From contig NZ_JAKZEW010000003.1 in assembly GCF_022548875.1 (NCBI RefSeq), positions 141,112 through 205,111 of the forward strand: 64,000 nt of DNA, written 5' to 3'. The notes beneath the pieces are model-generated. The model was not told where the DNA came from. It was given only the letters and a program-made list of their open reading frames with translations, and did not search any database. A program made the translations under genes and the position numbers. Of this stretch, positions 44,358 through 52,452 are shown one piece after another (positions within the stretch are counted from its first letter, which is position 1; every line of letters begins with the position of its first letter). Source of the stretch: Glycomyces sp. L485 (GTDB taxonomy: Bacteria; Actinomycetota; Actinomycetes; Mycobacteriales; Micromonosporaceae).

Positions 44358-46149
44358 CAACACCTGTCCTAATCGAACCCTGGGCCCCCGAAGGGGGCTC
44401 GGGGTTGTTTTTGTGCCCGCCGGCTTGTGAACGGCCCGGCATTGCCCCGGCCTGTTCCAACCATCCGATCAGCGGTTTGGCCGTTTCAGCAACGTTTTCC
44501 CCTGCGACGGCTGGTTCGCCGTCTTCGATGTCGATGTAAAGCTTCTCGAAGCACACGAAGTTCATGGTCTTGCGCAGGTCATCCGGTGCGTTGCGGTAGA
44601 TCGCGCGAGGCCGTACGAAAAGGTCGGCGAGGCCTTCGATGCGTTCGCGGGCCGCGTCGAGTCCTGCGGTCCCGGCCTCGGCCAGGCGGTTCTTGAGCGC
44701 GGTCCTCTCGCCTCGGATGGCGCGTTGTTTCGCGGTGAGTTTCTCGACCGGCCAGTCTCTATCGGTCAGCAGTTCGATGAGCTGGTCTTCGAGGGCATCG
44801 AGCCGTCGGAGTTCGGCTTTGATGTGCTTGCGGATCTGCTCGACCGTGGCGTGGTGGTCGGTGAAGACCTCTTCGAGGAGTTCGGCGATCTCGGACCGTT
44901 TGTCTTCGGTGACGGTGAGGGTGGCGTAGTGGGCTTCGACGGCCTGCTCGATGTCGTCCAGTCGCGCGCGGGGCAAGTCGCATTTCTGGGCGGGGTCCCG
45001 TTCAAGGAGTCCGACGCAGCGGAAGTAGAAGTATTTGCGGCCGGTGTGGCTGCGGGCGGGGTCGAGGACCAGTCTGCGACCGCAGCGTCCGCACCACAGC
45101 AGGCCCTTGAGGTAGCACTCCCAGGTGCGCTCTCTGGTTCCGGCGCGGCGTTTGGCGAGGATGTCTTGGACGCGGTCGAAGATCTCGGGCTCGACGAGCG
45201 GTTCGTGTTCGCCGGGGTAGTCCTCGCCTTTCCAGACGACGAGGCCGAGGTAGGTGCGGTCGGTGAGGATGCGGCCGATCTCGGAGAGGTACAGGGGCCT
45301 GCCCGCCGGGTAGGCCTCGGTCGGCCGGGTGCGCAGTCCGGCGTCGGCGATGAACTCGCGCAGGGCATGCGTGCTGTACTGGCCGGTGGCGTAGCGCTCG
45401 AACATCAAGGTGATGAGCGGGCCGCGCACCGGGTCGGTCTCGATGACCTTGATCTTGCGGCCTTCGACGGTCTTGCGGGTGTTGAGGTAGCCGAGTTTCG
45501 CTTTGCCCGGCGTGCCGCCGCGTTTGGCCTTGCCTTCCATCTTGGTGCGGATGTCGGCTCCGCTGGCTTTGGAGAAGTAGGTGTTGACCTGGTCGAGAAT
45601 CCCGGCCATGAACTGGCCCTCGGGGGTCTCGTCGGTGTAGTCGGTGGCCGAGATGAGCCGGACGCCCCGGTCGTTGAAGTCTCGCTTGGTGAGTGCGGCG
45701 TCGACGTCGTCGCGGAAGGCGCGCGAGCGCTTGTAGATGATCACCGCATCGACATCGCCGAGGGTCTTGATGCGTTCGAGGAGGGCTTGGAAGACCGGCC
45801 GGGCGGCGATGGAGGTGGCGGAGTTGCCGGGTTCGACGTATTCGCCGATGAGGATGTAGCCGGTGCGATCGGCCGTCGCATGACCGTGCTCGCGCTGGGT
45901 CTGGATGGAGTTCCCGTCCGGGTCGGTGTCGGTCTCCATCTGCCTTTTTGTGGAGACGCGAAGGTACAGGAGGGCGAACCCGATCACGGGCACGCCGGAA
46001 GCGGTGGTCTGCGCGGCGGGGTCGAAGTCGTAGGCGGTGAACCCGTAGGCCCAGGGTTCGCCCTCGAATGCGGGGATCGAGCGCTGTCGCCGCTGTTTGA
46101 CGGCTCTGCCTCGCCTATTCGCCGGTCGGGGTCGTGGAGTCTGGCTCAC
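44317..46149 (-). CDS. large serine recombinase (integrase)
   Basis: A 610-residue site-specific recombinase. The resolvase catalytic domain has nucleophile Ser66 in LLYLRVSTKRQ and Arg-rich YKRSRAFRDD. A recombinase domain follows (KRGGTPGKAKLGY), then a zinc ribbon (LWCGRCGRRLVLD with a Cys further on in YFRCVG) and a coiled-coil segment (about 440-500). The last about 35 residues are not recombinase-like; they are a translation of the attachment region, with the stop in the tRNA anticodon loop. GTG start with AGGAGG 5 nt upstream. It probably integrates and excises the element at tRNA-Val. Confidence 0.95.
   Translation of the reverse strand: MSQTPRPRPANRRGRAVKQRRQRSIPAFEGEPWAYGFTAYDFDPAAQTTASGVPVIGFALLYLRVSTKRQMETDTDPDGNSIQTQREHGHATADRTGYILIGEYVEPGNSATSIAARPVFQALLERIKTLGDVDAVIIYKRSRAFRDDVDAALTKRDFNDRGVRLISATDYTDETPEGQFMAGILDQVNTYFSKASGADIRTKMEGKAKRGGTPGKAKLGYLNTRKTVEGRKIKVIETDPVRGPLITLMFERYATGQYSTHALREFIADAGLRTRPTEAYPAGRPLYLSEIGRILTDRTYLGLVVWKGEDYPGEHEPLVEPEIFDRVQDILAKRRAGTRERTWECYLKGLLWCGRCGRRLVLDPARSHTGRKYFYFRCVGLLERDPAQKCDLPRARLDDIEQAVEAHYATLTVTEDKRSEIAELLEEVFTDHHATVEQIRKHIKAELRRLDALEDQLIELLTDRDWPVEKLTAKQRAIRGERTALKNRLAEAGTAGLDAARERIEGLADLFVRPRAIYRNAPDDLRKTMNFVCFEKLYIDIEDGEPAVAGENVAETAKPLIGWLEQAGAMPGRSQAGGHKNNPEPPSGAQGSIRTGVVVDTGIEPVTPRV
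44376..44412 (+). terminator. rho-independent terminator downstream of tRNA-Val, inside the recombinase gene
   Basis: A 14-bp stem (44376-44389 with 44393-44406, two G-T pairs) and a 3-nt loop, followed by a T-rich tract GTTTTTG. It reads on the plus strand, so it would end tRNA-Val transcription, yet it lies within the antisense coding sequence of the recombinase tail. Confidence 0.75.
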
Positions 46150-46294
46150 TGGGGGCCTCCTTCGCTGCTGTGGTGCTGTTGTCGCGTTGGCGGTTCAGGT
46201 GCTCGTCGAGTGCGATGAGCAGGTTGGCGAGTGCGCGGGCGTCGAGGTCGGGGCGGGGTGCTCCGGTGACGATGATCCGGCGACGGGGCTTCAC
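46115..46294 (-). CDS. small protein upstream of the recombinase
   Basis: A 59-residue protein, basic at the N-terminus (KPRRRIIVTG) with a central helix (LDARALANLLIALDEHLNRQ). The GTG at 46294 was chosen because GGGAGG lies 8 nt before it; the GTG at 46303 would be abutting that site. Its 3' end overlaps the recombinase gene by 35 nt, so the two are coupled. Small proteins of this size often precede serine integrases in actinobacterial elements; an excision factor role is possible but unproven. Confidence 0.6.
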   Translation of the reverse strand: MKPRRRIIVTGAPRPDLDARALANLLIALDEHLNRQRDNSTTAAKEAPSEPDSTTPTGE

Positions 46295-46430
46295 CGGCCC
46301 CACCTCCCGTGTCCGTCCGCAAGGGACGCATACAGGCTCGCTATCGCGAACGTATCCCCGGTCCGGGGCCTGATCAACCAGCCTGCTCGTGATCGACCGA
46401 GGGTGGCAGGGGTTCGGGATGGCGGCCGTC

Positions 46431-47285
46431 TCATCGGGGCCTCCTGGCGACGATGACGTCCTCGAAGACGTTCAGGTGCGCGGGGAACCCGGCGCGGGCG
46501 AGGCGGCGGGCGTGGTGGAGGCCGAAGAACGAATGGCGGGGCCGCAGGCTTCCCTCGGTCCACGGCGCCAGGAGTGCGATGTGGCGGGCGTAGAGGTCGA
46601 ATCCGCACGCTGCGGCGGTGGCGGCGAGCTGTCCGGGCAGGTCGATCAGAACCCCGGAGTCGCGGTATGGCCGGCCGGTGAGACATGCGAACCCGCCGGG
46701 TTTGAGCACGGTCCGGCAGGCCGTCAGGACTTCGGCGAGGCCGGTGGCGAAGCGCTCGGGGCCGCCGACGGCGAGCTGGCCGGGGTGCGGGCGGTGGACG
46801 AAGGGGTGCTCGGCGGTCGCGGCGAGGCGTCCCGGGCCGGTGTAGGTGCGCACGCGGGCATGTCCGTAGAGCCCGTACGGCGGAGACGTGACGATAAGCG
46901 CCACCTTCCCGACCGCGCTCACCGGCAACAGGTCGGGCAGGTCGCGGGCGTCTCCGCAGAGCACCGACCCGGTTCCGGCGGCACCTTGGGCTGTGGCGAG
47001 GTCGATGTTGTCGACGGCCATGTCGATCCAGGGGGCCTCGCAGTCGACGCCGATGGCGTCCCGGCCCAGGTGCATCGCTTCGACCACGGTGGTGGCGATG
47101 CCGCACATGGGATCGACGACGAGGTCACCGGGCCCGGAGTAGGCAGCGATGGCATGGGCGGCCAGTGCCGGCGGCATCTTCGCGGGGTGCTCGGTCGAGG
47201 CTGCGGAGTAGCGCCCGGCCCGCTGAGTTCGCTGGGCATGCTGGCCGGTGGCCCAGACCGAGGCGAGGCGGCGCGACGCGCTCAT
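46431..47285 (-). CDS. orphan DNA (N4-cytosine or N6-adenine) methyltransferase
   Basis: A 284-residue S-adenosylmethionine-dependent methyltransferase. Motif X-like EHPAKMPPALAAHAI (32-46) precedes motif I VVDPMCGIATT (56-66), and the catalytic motif IV TSPPYG is at 133-138. The order X-I-IV fits the gamma-type amino-methyltransferases, and TSPPY favours N4-cytosine. No restriction enzyme is next to it, so it may be a solitary epigenetic or anti-restriction methylase. The start ATG overlaps the stop of the upstream gene (ATGA, 47282-47285). Confidence 0.85.
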   Translation of the reverse strand: MSASRRLASVWATGQHAQRTQRAGRYSAASTEHPAKMPPALAAHAIAAYSGPGDLVVDPMCGIATTVVEAMHLGRDAIGVDCEAPWIDMAVDNIDLATAQGAAGTGSVLCGDARDLPDLLPVSAVGKVALIVTSPPYGLYGHARVRTYTGPGRLAATAEHPFVHRPHPGQLAVGGPERFATGLAEVLTACRTVLKPGGFACLTGRPYRDSGVLIDLPGQLAATAAACGFDLYARHIALLAPWTEGSLRPRHSFFGLHHARRLARAGFPAHLNVFEDVIVARRPR

Positions 47286-47923
47286 CGGGCACCCCCAGCG
47301 ACTTCGGCGCGGCAGAACAGGGCGATGTCGCGGTGGAGCCGCGTCAGCGCGACCGGCAGGGCGAACTCCCCGGTGAGCGCTTCGGCGTGTGCGGCGGCTC
47401 TCTGAAAGACCTCGGTGGCGGCACAGACGAGGTGCGCCTGGAATGTCAGGCCCGCGGTGGCCGAGGGCGGGAGAGCGGCCGGTCCGGCCGCGTCGATGAC
47501 GACCAGGCGGCCTTGAGGCTGGAGGGTGGCGATCGTTGCCGTCCACTCCGCCGGCCTGGCGGCCAGATGCGCGGGTGCGATGGTCAGGCGCGAGCGCCCC
47601 TCATGGCGGGAGAGGAGTTCGACCAACACCGCGCGGGGAGCGTGCAGCAGCATCAGCCGGGAACGGTCGGCGTCCGAAACCGAGCGGAGCGCAGCCGAGG
47701 CAGCATCGATCGCCCTGCGGGAGGTCGCGATCCAGGTGACCGCTCGGCCCGTTGCGGCGAGTGCGACCGGGTCGATGCCGGTGTCGACGATGGTGATGCG
47801 CTGGCCCGGCGCGGCCAGACGCGCAGCGGTCTCGGTGGTGATCTCCGCCGTAGTGGCCGGTCCGGGCCAGACGTTCAAGGGGATCTCGATGCGGGCTTCT
47901 GAGTGGTGCTCTCGTGCGGTCAT
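47282..47923 (-). CDS. hypothetical Rossmann-like partner of the methyltransferase
   Basis: A 213-residue protein, coupled by ATGA to the downstream methyltransferase. The segment GQRITIVDTGIDPVALAATG (about 40-59) has the beta-alpha pattern of a nucleotide-binding fold, and QGRLVVIDAAGPAAL looks like a second strand with acidic end. The catalytic methyltransferase motif is missing, so it may be a degenerate methylase or regulatory subunit. An array of 10-bp repeats (47973-48030) lies about 50 nt upstream of its ATG. Confidence 0.7.
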   Translation of the reverse strand: MTAREHHSEARIEIPLNVWPGPATTAEITTETAARLAAPGQRITIVDTGIDPVALAATGRAVTWIATSRRAIDAASAALRSVSDADRSRLMLLHAPRAVLVELLSRHEGRSRLTIAPAHLAARPAEWTATIATLQPQGRLVVIDAAGPAALPPSATAGLTFQAHLVCAATEVFQRAAAHAEALTGEFALPVALTRLHRDIALFCRAEVAGGAR

Positions 47924-47972
47924 GGCGGTGGCGGCTGCGCCGTTGGCTTCCAGTCATAGGAGAACCGCCGCT

Positions 47973-48030
47973 TGTGACCGGCCTCTGACCTGCACTGTGA
48001 CCAGTTGTGAACGCCTGTGAACGGTTGTAA
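47973..48030. repeat. helically phased TGTGA(A/C) repeats, array 1
   Basis: TGTGA or close variants at 47973, 47984 (TCTGA), 47996, 48006, 48016 and 48026 (TGTAA). The last four are spaced exactly 10 bp, i.e. on one face of the helix. The same core in a 10-bp series occurs at 61911-61950. Both arrays lie at the upstream edges of transcribed blocks, consistent with a regulator or replication/transfer protein binding cooperatively. Confidence 0.65.
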
Positions 48031-48149
48031 ATGGACGTTGCGTCAACCCCGAGCTACTATCCTCGGCCCGGCCGACCAACCGTCTGGTTCTGAGCACGAA
48101 AAAAGCGCTCGCGCGTGCGTTGGAGGTCCCGAGCATCGGCTCGGAGCAT

Positions 48150-48370
48150 CGGTGATGACCGTCGGCGGCGACTACGCCGAGGGCTTCGCCGAAGACCTCG
48201 GCGTAGGTCGCGCAGGCCTCCCCGTCGGTGATCCCGCCCAGGTGTGCGGTCGTCTCCTCGCGCTCGCCGCCGGCCGGATCGCGGTATACATCATTGAAGT
48301 ATCGAACGCGGACGGCGGATTCGAGGGCGGGTCTCAGGATCGGCACCGCTCAAGCGCGGGAATCGATGCC
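48150..48370 (-). pseudogene. degenerate 3' copy of the small gene at 52489-52875
   Basis: On the minus strand, GGEREETTAHLGGITDGEA and AEVFGE match EREEMTAHLKGLTDEEA and TEVFGK of the 52.5-52.9 kb gene. Nucleotide identity is about three quarters by eye over 120 bp. The copy lacks the N-terminal half, has an in-frame TGA at 48352-48350 and one extra base near its 3' end that removes the normal stop, letting the frame run on to 47954. A degraded hairpin (CCGAGC/GCTCGG) follows, as in the other copy. It abuts the restriction endonuclease stop. Confidence 0.6.
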
Positions 48371-48423
48371 CGTTTCGAAGTGATCGGTTGCAGGGCCCCC
48401 GGACCATGGATCGTCGTCGGGTG

Positions 48424-49404
48424 TCAGTACTTCAAGGCCTTGTCCCAAGAGACTGGCTCTTCGTCCTCCTGGGCGACGACGCGGCGTTTCCCGGCGAGCA
48501 TCACGAAGGGCCGTCCGTCTCCGACATCGGGGACGAGTCGAACCGAGATCCACTCGCCCTTCCTGGGAACCGGCAGTTCCAACGTCTTGGCGATGATCGG
48601 GTGCTGCTCTTGATGGCCCAGGATGGCGATGCCCTCTCCCGCCAGGGCTTTGCGGCTGTCACGAATGCGCTTCGCCATGTCGATCTGGACCGCGATGGGT
48701 TCGACGGCGTCACGGTTGACGATCACACCTCGAACCCGGCGGAACAGCTCGGTGACCTTCGCCTGTCCCGAGTTGCACTCGAGAATGATGCGACGATCCT
48801 CATCGTCCATGTGGAGCAGGAGGTTGGGGGGAAGTCTTCCCTCAGGTACCAGCCACTCGATGAATTTTCGGTTCGCGGCGGTGAGCGCCTTCTTGCTGTC
48901 CTTGTTCGATCCGGCGCCCATCAGAGCCTCGTGTGCTCGCAGCAATCCGACGTGAAACCGCTGCTTACGGTCATTGGCGTGGATCAGCAGGCAGACCTGG
49001 CCGAAGGACTCGGTGGGAAAATTCCATCCGAAGGGAAAGACGGAGAACTTCGAGTCGACCTGGTGGCCTGCGATGACGTAGTCCATCGGCTTTTTCCTGC
49101 CCGGTACATGCAGGCCCTTCGGAATGTCGAACTCCGCCCTGACCAGGATCTCCACCTTGGTTCCGAGGTAGGTCTTCTCGGTCTTCTCGAGATCGTTCAT
49201 CACGTCATAGCGGCCGGTCCGCCTGCCGTCGAGCACCTCGTCGATCGACCGACGGAGGACGGCGCCGAATCGATCTTCGAGGTCGATCTGCGACCGGAAC
49301 CATTCGGCGACGTCATCGAGTTCACCATCTTCCGCCGGTTGCGGTCTCTCCGGCTGGGGCGCGTTGTCCGAGTGAGTGTTCTGCACGAACCAACAATGGC
49401 ACAA
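48424..49404 (-). CDS. NaeI-like type IIE restriction endonuclease
   Basis: A 326-residue endonuclease closely resembling NaeI in the blocks I can recall. These are DGRRTGRYDVMNDLEKTEKT, KVEILVRAEFDI, the catalytic MDYVIAGHQVDSKFS with Asp108, Asp117 and Lys119 (NaeI Asp86, Asp95, Lys97), SGQAKVTELFRRVRG, and GIAILGHQ...LELPVPRKG of the effector domain. NaeI cuts GCC^GGC and needs a second site as effector; the same specificity is inferred here. It has Leu, not Lys, before EKTEK, as in wild-type NaeI. TTG 49404 or GTG 49386 could be the start. It is the last gene of the methyltransferase-Vsr-endonuclease operon. Confidence 0.88.
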   Translation of the reverse strand: MCHCWFVQNTHSDNAPQPERPQPAEDGELDDVAEWFRSQIDLEDRFGAVLRRSIDEVLDGRRTGRYDVMNDLEKTEKTYLGTKVEILVRAEFDIPKGLHVPGRKKPMDYVIAGHQVDSKFSVFPFGWNFPTESFGQVCLLIHANDRKQRFHVGLLRAHEALMGAGSNKDSKKALTAANRKFIEWLVPEGRLPPNLLLHMDDEDRRIILECNSGQAKVTELFRRVRGVIVNRDAVEPIAVQIDMAKRIRDSRKALAGEGIAILGHQEQHPIIAKTLELPVPRKGEWISVRLVPDVGDGRPFVMLAGKRRVVAQEDEEPVSWDKALKY

Positions 49405-49422
49405 CCGGGTCAGTCGGGTGGT

Positions 49423-49887
49423 TCACGGATCTCCGGCCGGTCGGCCACCGAGTTCGCTCGAATCTTGTCGGCGCGCCAGGATCAACGCCGCGAGCCGCTC
49501 GACGACCTCTTCGGGGTGCTCGTGCTCCCATACCCGGAATGCGATCCAGCCGGCCGCGGCGAGTGCCTCATCGGTCTCGCGGTCGCGTTCACCGTTCCGT
49601 CGGACCTTCTCGGCCCAATATTCGGCGTTGGTCTTCGCCACGGTGTGGTGTTCAGGGCAACCGTGCCAGAAGCACCCGTCGAGGAAGACGGCGACCTTGG
49701 CTCTGGTGAACACCATGTCGGCCGTCCGCCGAAGCTTGGGCAAAGGCCGCATCGCGACGCGGTAGCGCAGACCCTTGGCATGGGCGGCTCGACGCAGCCG
49801 CAGCTCGGGTTTGGTATCCCGGCTCTTGTTCGACTGCATGCTTCGCCTGACACCCGGACTCGAAGCCGTCGTCGGTCGCTCTGGCAT
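49423..49887 (-). CDS. vsr: Vsr very-short-patch repair endonuclease
   Basis: A 154-residue Vsr family nuclease that nicks beside T:G mismatches formed when 5-methylcytosine deaminates, protecting the methylated site from mutation. Family blocks are MQSNKSRDTKPELRLRR (17-33), FLDGCFWHGCPEH (68-80) with the catalytic and zinc residues, NAEYWAEKVRRN, and WIAFRVWEHEH. It sits between the C5-methyltransferase (29 nt) and the NaeI-like enzyme (18 nt), the usual setting for Vsr. Confidence 0.95.
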   Translation of the reverse strand: MPERPTTASSPGVRRSMQSNKSRDTKPELRLRRAAHAKGLRYRVAMRPLPKLRRTADMVFTRAKVAVFLDGCFWHGCPEHHTVAKTNAEYWAEKVRRNGERDRETDEALAAAGWIAFRVWEHEHPEEVVERLAALILARRQDSSELGGRPAGDP

Positions 49888-49916
49888 GGGGTTTCCTCAA
49901 AGCCCTAACGGACGGT

Positions 49917-50996
49917 TCAGTCCTTCGTTGTCTCGTTTGCGAAGGCCACGGCATGGACGTGCTCGGCGATCGCCTTGCCCAACAACGGAGGCACCGCGTT
50001 CCCGATCTGCCGTGCGACCTCGATCTTGGTCCCCTCGAACACGAATTCGTCGGGGAACGATTGAAGGCGGGCGGCCTCCCGGTGCGTGATGGGGCGGTGG
50101 GCCTCAGGATGGAGATACCGCCCTTTTTCAGGCTTGTAGAACTCGGTCCGGATGGTCACCGACGGACGATCCCACCACAGGCGGCCCATCACGTCCGTTG
50201 TACCGGTCGGTTTATTCCTCCAGCAATTCGGCAGCAGGTCGGGACGGTTCCGAGCCAGATCGAACCGATTGCCGCCCTCGGGGATGGCCTTGTACCGCTC
50301 CAACGACATCGGGCGGGGATTGCGCTTGATGTGCAGGTCCTGACGTTCGCCGTCCCAGATCACATCATCGGCCTCGGGTTGAGGCGGCAGGTCGGCGATG
50401 ACGTCCCGAACCGTCGCGTACGGCGTGCCGTCAGGGGAATCCGGACCGTGCGTGATCGGCGGCGGCCACGGAACGGACTCCACGTCGCGAACCGCGATGA
50501 AGATCCCGCGACGTCGGCTCTGTGGAACTCCGTAGTCGGCGGCGTGCAGCGCCCCGTAGGCGAAGCCGTAATCGCGGAGGACCTTGTCCGTTTCCATCAG
50601 CTCCAACAGTTTCGCGAACTGCGCCGAACGTTGGAACTCGGGAACGTTCTCGATTACGAACGCCTTCGGGCGGACCTCGCGAACGGCTGTCAGGTAATGG
50701 CGCCACAGCTCGTTCAGCTGTGCTCGGGACACGTCGTCCCGGTCGCGCCCGAGGGGAGAGAACCCCTGACAGGGTGGTCCACCGACGATCACATCGGCTT
50801 CAGGGTACTGGGTCACCAGTTCGATGGTCCCGGCGTTGACCTCGCAACCGAAGTTCCGTTTGAAGGTGCGTGCCGCGGCTTGATCGTTCTCGACGGCGAA
50901 TATCGACTCATAGCCGACCCCTGCGAGATCGAAGCCGAGGCTCAGGCCTCCGGCGCCCGCGAACAGATCAATTGTCCGTATCGACTCAACACTCAC
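49917..50996 (-). CDS. DNA (cytosine-5) methyltransferase of the NaeI-like system
   Basis: A 359-residue C5-methyltransferase with all major motifs: I IDLFAGAGGLSLGF (9-22), IV GGPPCQGFS with catalytic Cys76, VI VIENVPEF, VIII QSRRRGIFIAV, IX RLQSFPDEFVF and X RQIGNAVPPLL. Expected to protect the site cut by the NaeI-like enzyme (probably GCCGGC). The GTG start at 50996 overlaps the TGA of a 29-codon leader ORF (GTGA), so its translation is likely coupled to the leader. First large gene of the restriction-modification operon. Confidence 0.93.
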   Translation of the reverse strand: MSVESIRTIDLFAGAGGLSLGFDLAGVGYESIFAVENDQAAARTFKRNFGCEVNAGTIELVTQYPEADVIVGGPPCQGFSPLGRDRDDVSRAQLNELWRHYLTAVREVRPKAFVIENVPEFQRSAQFAKLLELMETDKVLRDYGFAYGALHAADYGVPQSRRRGIFIAVRDVESVPWPPPITHGPDSPDGTPYATVRDVIADLPPQPEADDVIWDGERQDLHIKRNPRPMSLERYKAIPEGGNRFDLARNRPDLLPNCWRNKPTGTTDVMGRLWWDRPSVTIRTEFYKPEKGRYLHPEAHRPITHREAARLQSFPDEFVFEGTKIEVARQIGNAVPPLLGKAIAEHVHAVAFANETTKD

Positions 50997-51082
50997 AGTG
51001 ACCGCCCCCGTCGCGATTGCCCGTCGGTGGCGATCATACGGATCGGCGCCGACAACTCGGCCTGGAGCAGTCTCGTGATCAT
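50993..51082 (-). CDS. leaderless 29-codon leader ORF coupled to the cytosine methyltransferase
   Basis: A short frame starting MITRLLQAEL and ending RRGRSL. Its ATG (51082) is 7 nt after a -10 box TAGGAT (51095-51090), so it would be translated from the 5' end of the mRNA. Its TGA overlaps the GTG of the methyltransferase (50996-50993). The methyltransferase has no clear ribosome site of its own, so the leader probably delivers ribosomes to it. Peptide function is not implied. Confidence 0.5.
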   Translation of the reverse strand: MITRLLQAELSAPIRMIATDGQSRRGRSL

Positions 51083-51099
51083 GGCCGTCATCCTACATC

Positions 51100-51114
51100 A
51101 GGTGTAATACACCT
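51100..51114. promoter_or_regulatory. perfect palindrome upstream of the restriction-modification operon
   Basis: AGGTGTA-A-TACACCT, a 7-1-7 palindrome just upstream of the predicted -10 box (51090-51095), in the -35/spacer region. It is a candidate operator for the divergent ribbon-helix-helix protein or for autoregulation by the methyltransferase. Confidence 0.55.
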
Positions 51115-51216
51115 TTTATGCACGTGCCCGTTGATCGATGTGTGCCACACGACGTACGCGCGTTGTTAGTCATCGTCGTACGAATTCTCGAACCGGCGTG
51201 GCAGTACTCTATGGGC

Positions 51217-51426
51217 ATGCCGAATCAGCCCAAGACCCCTGCGCGGACGTGCCGGATCTCGGACGATGAATGGAGGCGTCTGGGTGAGTGCGCCGAGACG
51301 CTTGGACGATCGCGCGGCGAGATCGTTCGCGACTTGGTTCGCTGGTATCTGAGCGGCGGGGACATCGCGCCACCGGTGCGCCCGGCTCGAATGAATGGAC
51401 CGCCCTCCAAAGCGGGAACAGGTTGA
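51217..51426 (+). CDS. ribbon-helix-helix-like small DNA-binding protein
   Basis: A 69-residue protein with RTCRISDDEWRRLGECAETLGRSRGEIVRDLVRWYL, the strand-helix-helix pattern of CopG/Arc-type repressors. TACTCT (51205-51210) ends 6 nt before ATG 51217, supporting a leaderless start there rather than at 51118 or 51211. It is divergent from the methyltransferase operon with a perfect palindrome between, so it may control the restriction-modification genes. It could instead be an orphan antitoxin-like protein. Confidence 0.65.
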   Translation: MPNQPKTPARTCRISDDEWRRLGECAETLGRSRGEIVRDLVRWYLSGGDIAPPVRPARMNGPPSKAGTG

Positions 51427-51621
51427 AAGTGGATGCCGGAGACTTCGTTCCGGCGTATCTCCGACGGCAGCACTGTACGGGAGACAGGGACATTCGTCAT
51501 CACCGAGTTGCAGCGGCGGTGAGCGTTCGCCTCCTCGTCGGGAGGACGGTCCTTCGCCCGGCCCCGATACCGTGATCGAACGTGCCGAGTTCCCGACGCT
51601 CCTTCATTGATGCGAGCATGG

Positions 51622-52254
51622 TCAGGCGCGGAGCCGGTTGAGCTTTGCAAGCAGGGCCTCGCAGTCAGCGACACGCCGCTGGTTGTATCCGGGATCTTGA
51701 GGGTCGCCGGGGGCGTCGCCCGCCTTGTGGTCGTGGATATCGAGAGTGACCATCTGCCGCAGCAGATCCACTTCGTAATCGGTGATCACGAGGGTGAGCA
51801 GCGGAGCCTCCGCCGTCGTGGGCCGCGCTGCTTCGGCGTCCTCCCGAACGACGGCACCATCGCGAACGAAGACCTTGTACTCCCCGTCCGGCCTCTGAAC
51901 GTAGAGGGTCTGTTCGAAGCGACGAGCGGTGCCGTCGGGAGCGGTCCCGAAGTCGGTCACTATATTTCGCAGCTCGGCCTCGATCTCCGTGTCACGGTGC
52001 TCCTCCGCCAACGGGTCGGCCTGTACGGCGATGCCTCGATGGCAAGGTCTGCCATTCGCGTCGAGATCCGGAATCATCGCGATGCCGATCATTCCGTTCT
52101 CGCCGACCTTCACGAAGTACCCGTCACCTATCCGCCCGTCGTCCGCCCAGGTGACCTTCCGGTATTCTCCGTCCGCGATCTTGGCCTCGACCTCCGCTTC
52201 GGTGATGGCCGGCTCGACGTCGATCGCTTCGTATACATAGATGTCTTCGCTCAT
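51622..52254 (-). CDS. hypothetical acidic protein
   Basis: A 210-residue acidic soluble protein with no membrane segment or recognised motif. The N-terminal half is beta-rich (GYFVKVGENGMIGIAMIPDL), and the C-terminal half is helical and ends LLAKLNRLRA. Not recognised. It lies inside the restriction-modification island between the two copies of the duplicated small gene, and is probably transcribed alone. The 195 bp between it and the ribbon-helix-helix gene hold nothing I recognise. Confidence 0.65.
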   Translation of the reverse strand: MSEDIYVYEAIDVEPAITEAEVEAKIADGEYRKVTWADDGRIGDGYFVKVGENGMIGIAMIPDLDANGRPCHRGIAVQADPLAEEHRDTEIEAELRNIVTDFGTAPDGTARRFEQTLYVQRPDGEYKVFVRDGAVVREDAEAARPTTAEAPLLTLVITDYEVDLLRQMVTLDIHDHKAGDAPGDPQDPGYNQRRVADCEALLAKLNRLRA

Positions 52255-52452
52255 GATTCGTCCTCAAGATGATGTTCAGGTGCTTCGAAGTCTATTGGTT
52301 CAGTAGTTCACGGGCAGTTCTGTGCATCTACAGCGGATCGGGAATGCGGCGGGGGACACAGCCTGGAGGTCATGCGAGGCCACGGCCTCCGGCCATGGGG
52401 CATTTTGCCTGTTCGCCGGGAGCCTGACCGCTGCGTTTCACCGATGAGAGAC

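Noticed and set aside
47954-48346. A 130-codon leftward frame treated as a functional gene
   Set aside because: Only its first third resembles a protein (the 52.6-kb small gene). The rest runs through a degraded terminator and the phased repeats in a shifted frame, so it is recorded as a degenerate copy.
51118-51216. N-terminal extension of the ribbon-helix-helix protein
   Set aside because: The extension would contain the predicted -10 box and the start region of the divergent operon; its residues do not resemble the family.
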